Shown here: positions 49,406 to 50,254 of the stretch, one piece after another | Position numbering within the stretch: position 1 is the first letter of the stretch | Layout of the letters: each line of letters starts with the position of its first letter | NCBI RefSeq assembly: GCF_019710745.1 | Contig: NZ_JAHKJW010000036.1 | Span: 33,064-83,317 of the forward strand | Direction: 5' to 3' | Length of the DNA stretch: 50,254 nucleotides | Origin: Streptomyces beigongshangae | Lineage (GTDB): Bacteria; Actinomycetota; Actinomycetes; Streptomycetales; Streptomycetaceae | Notes under the pieces: model-generated | Told to the model about the DNA's origin: nothing | Database searches by the model: none | Seen by the model: only the letters and a program-made list of their open reading frames with translations | Translations under genes and position numbers: made by a program

Positions 49406-50254
49406 TCAGACCGCCGGGCCCGGTGCGCCGTCCTCGTGACGGGCCCCGAGGACGGACAGCGCCTCGTGCAGGGACGCCGGCCGCAGCATGCCCTGCACCG
49501 GACGGCCCGCCCACCCGGGGCCGCCGAGCACGACCGCCGGCTGCCTGCGCGCGCCCTTCACCCCCCACTGCGTGGCGGCGATGTACCGCGCCAGCGGGAG
49601 GCTCGCGGTGGAGCGGGCCTGGGCCCACAGGACGACGGCCGAGGGCCCCAGGCGGCGCACCGCCGCGGTGAGCGCTTCGGCCGGCACCGCGGCGCCGAAC
49701 ATCCGGGTGGACAGCCCCCGTGCCGCCAGTCCGGCGTTGAGCGCCTCCAGTGGCAGGGTGTGTTGTTCACCGGGTGTGCAGGCGAGGACCACGGGTCCCG
49801 GCACGGTGTCCGACGTGCCGGCGCCCGCCCGGGAGGCCGGTGTGACCCGGCGGAGCGCGGTGGAGATGTGCCAGGACAGCAGGTGTTCGACCTCGACGTA
49901 GCGGTCGCCGGACGAGGCCCACTTGCGCCCGACGGCGTGCAGGGTCGGCATCATCACCTCCTCCCAGGCGACGGTGAGTCCGTACCGTTCGACGGCGGAG
50001 GCCAGCCGGCCGTCCAGGGCGGTGGCGTCGAGCCGCACGGCGGCCCTGGCCAGTCCGCGGCACTCCTGGCGCACATCGCCGAGGGGCAGTGCGCCCGGCG
50101 CCCGTGAGCGCCGGCCGCTCCCGGGCGCCCGGCCGTCCTCCGCGGGCCCGGGCCCGGACGACCGGTCCTGTGCCACGAACGTCCGGTCCCGCACTGCGGG
50201 CGGCCCGTGGCCGGGCGCCGGTGGCCCGTCGTCGGCCGACCGCCCGGAGGTGCC
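49406..50254 (-). CDS. litR: LitR-like light-responsive regulator, B12-binding part (partial)
   Basis: The window holds the C-terminal 282 codons; the frame is open to the edge at 50254 and the N-terminal MerR helix-turn-helix must lie outside. Visible are the B12-binding-associated helices (VAWEEVMMPTLHAVGRKWASSGDRYVEVEHLLSWHISTALRR) and the cobalamin-binding domain with GEQHTLPLEALNAGLAARG and AVVLWAQ. LitR proteins use adenosylcobalamin as light sensor and repress photolyase, carotenoid and sigma-factor (litS) genes in the dark. A long Pro/Gly/Arg linker precedes these domains. Confidence 0.8.
   Translation of the reverse strand, partial: GTSGRSADDGPPAPGHGPPAVRDRTFVAQDRSSGPGPAEDGRAPGSGRRSRAPGALPLGDVRQECRGLARAAVRLDATALDGRLASAVERYGLTVAWEEVMMPTLHAVGRKWASSGDRYVEVEHLLSWHISTALRRVTPASRAGAGTSDTVPGPVVLACTPGEQHTLPLEALNAGLAARGLSTRMFGAAVPAEALTAAVRRLGPSAVVLWAQARSTASLPLARYIAATQWGVKGARRQPAVVLGGPGWAGRPVQGMLRPASLHEALSVLGARHEDGAPGPAV

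Noticed and set aside
1..50254. tRNA, rRNA, CRISPR arrays, insertion sequences, attachment sites
   Set aside because: None seen by eye: no transposase or integrase frames, no regularly spaced repeats of CRISPR size, no cloverleaf recognised.

Overview
The window is GC-rich throughout with short, densely packed genes, many GTG/TTG starts and strong purine-rich ribosome binding sites. Together with Streptomyces hallmark genes (popR-clpP3-clpP4, streptophobe protein, DUF5709, DUF3662, LitR, a GH19 chitinase with dre-like sites, sugar ABC operons without their own ATPase), this points to a Streptomyces or close relative. It looks like an accessory part of the chromosome. No rRNA, tRNA, CRISPR array or insertion sequence was seen.

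Layout. 1-2 kb: the PopR activator and the ClpP3/ClpP4 peptidase pair, convergent, with a shared palindromic box in front of both transcripts. 2.1-9.1 kb: an amino-sugar module (HutC/GntR regulator, GH89 alpha-N-acetylglucosaminidase, SIS-domain protein, lipoprotein binding protein and two permeases) whose divergent promoter region carries two copies of a GGTACG-type operator. 9.2-10.3 kb: a small conserved protein and an L,D-transpeptidase.

10.6-23.2 kb is the centre of interest: a RiPP-like cluster. Two short paralogous precursor peptides (56 and 57 aa) share a nearly identical leader and end in six cysteines spaced C-x6-C-x5-CC-x4-C-x4-C, the framework of inhibitor cystine knots (knottins, O-type conotoxins). 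They are followed on the same strand by remnants or relatives of the lasso-peptide machinery: a B2-like protein that has lost its catalytic Cys and His, an asparagine-synthetase-like protein with an altered PP-loop, and a PqqD-like RRE protein. Next come a MauE-thioredoxin fusion with a CPAC motif (likely disulfide formation), an S9 prolyl-oligopeptidase-like protein and an ABC exporter. Divergently lie an APH-fold kinase-like protein and a secreted S33-type peptidase. A hairpin after the second precursor, five 7-bp repeats, and four 10-bp iterons in the divergent promoter suggest dedicated regulation. A STAND-type regulator (NB-ARC) lies convergent to the distal end. I infer a dedicated pathway for making and exporting disulfide-knotted peptides; I do not recognise it as a described system.

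23.3-40.5 kb: a frameshifted TPR relic, then mixed single genes (SGNH lipoprotein, two VOC proteins, epoxide hydrolase, streptophobe protein, methyltransferase, FHA-ABC transporter, aldo/keto reductase with divergent LysR regulator, adenosine deaminase, dienelactone hydrolase, PI-PLC-like secreted protein, DUF5709 protein). 40.6-45.8 kb: DUF3662 gene with a coupled micro-ORF, two small membrane proteins, catalase, GH19 chitinase, nucleotidyltransferase. 46-50.3 kb: an apparent light-response module, SDR/DUF2867 protein and photolyase facing a LitR-like B12-binding regulator that runs off the window end.

All assignments come from reading the sequence by eye; no database search was possible.
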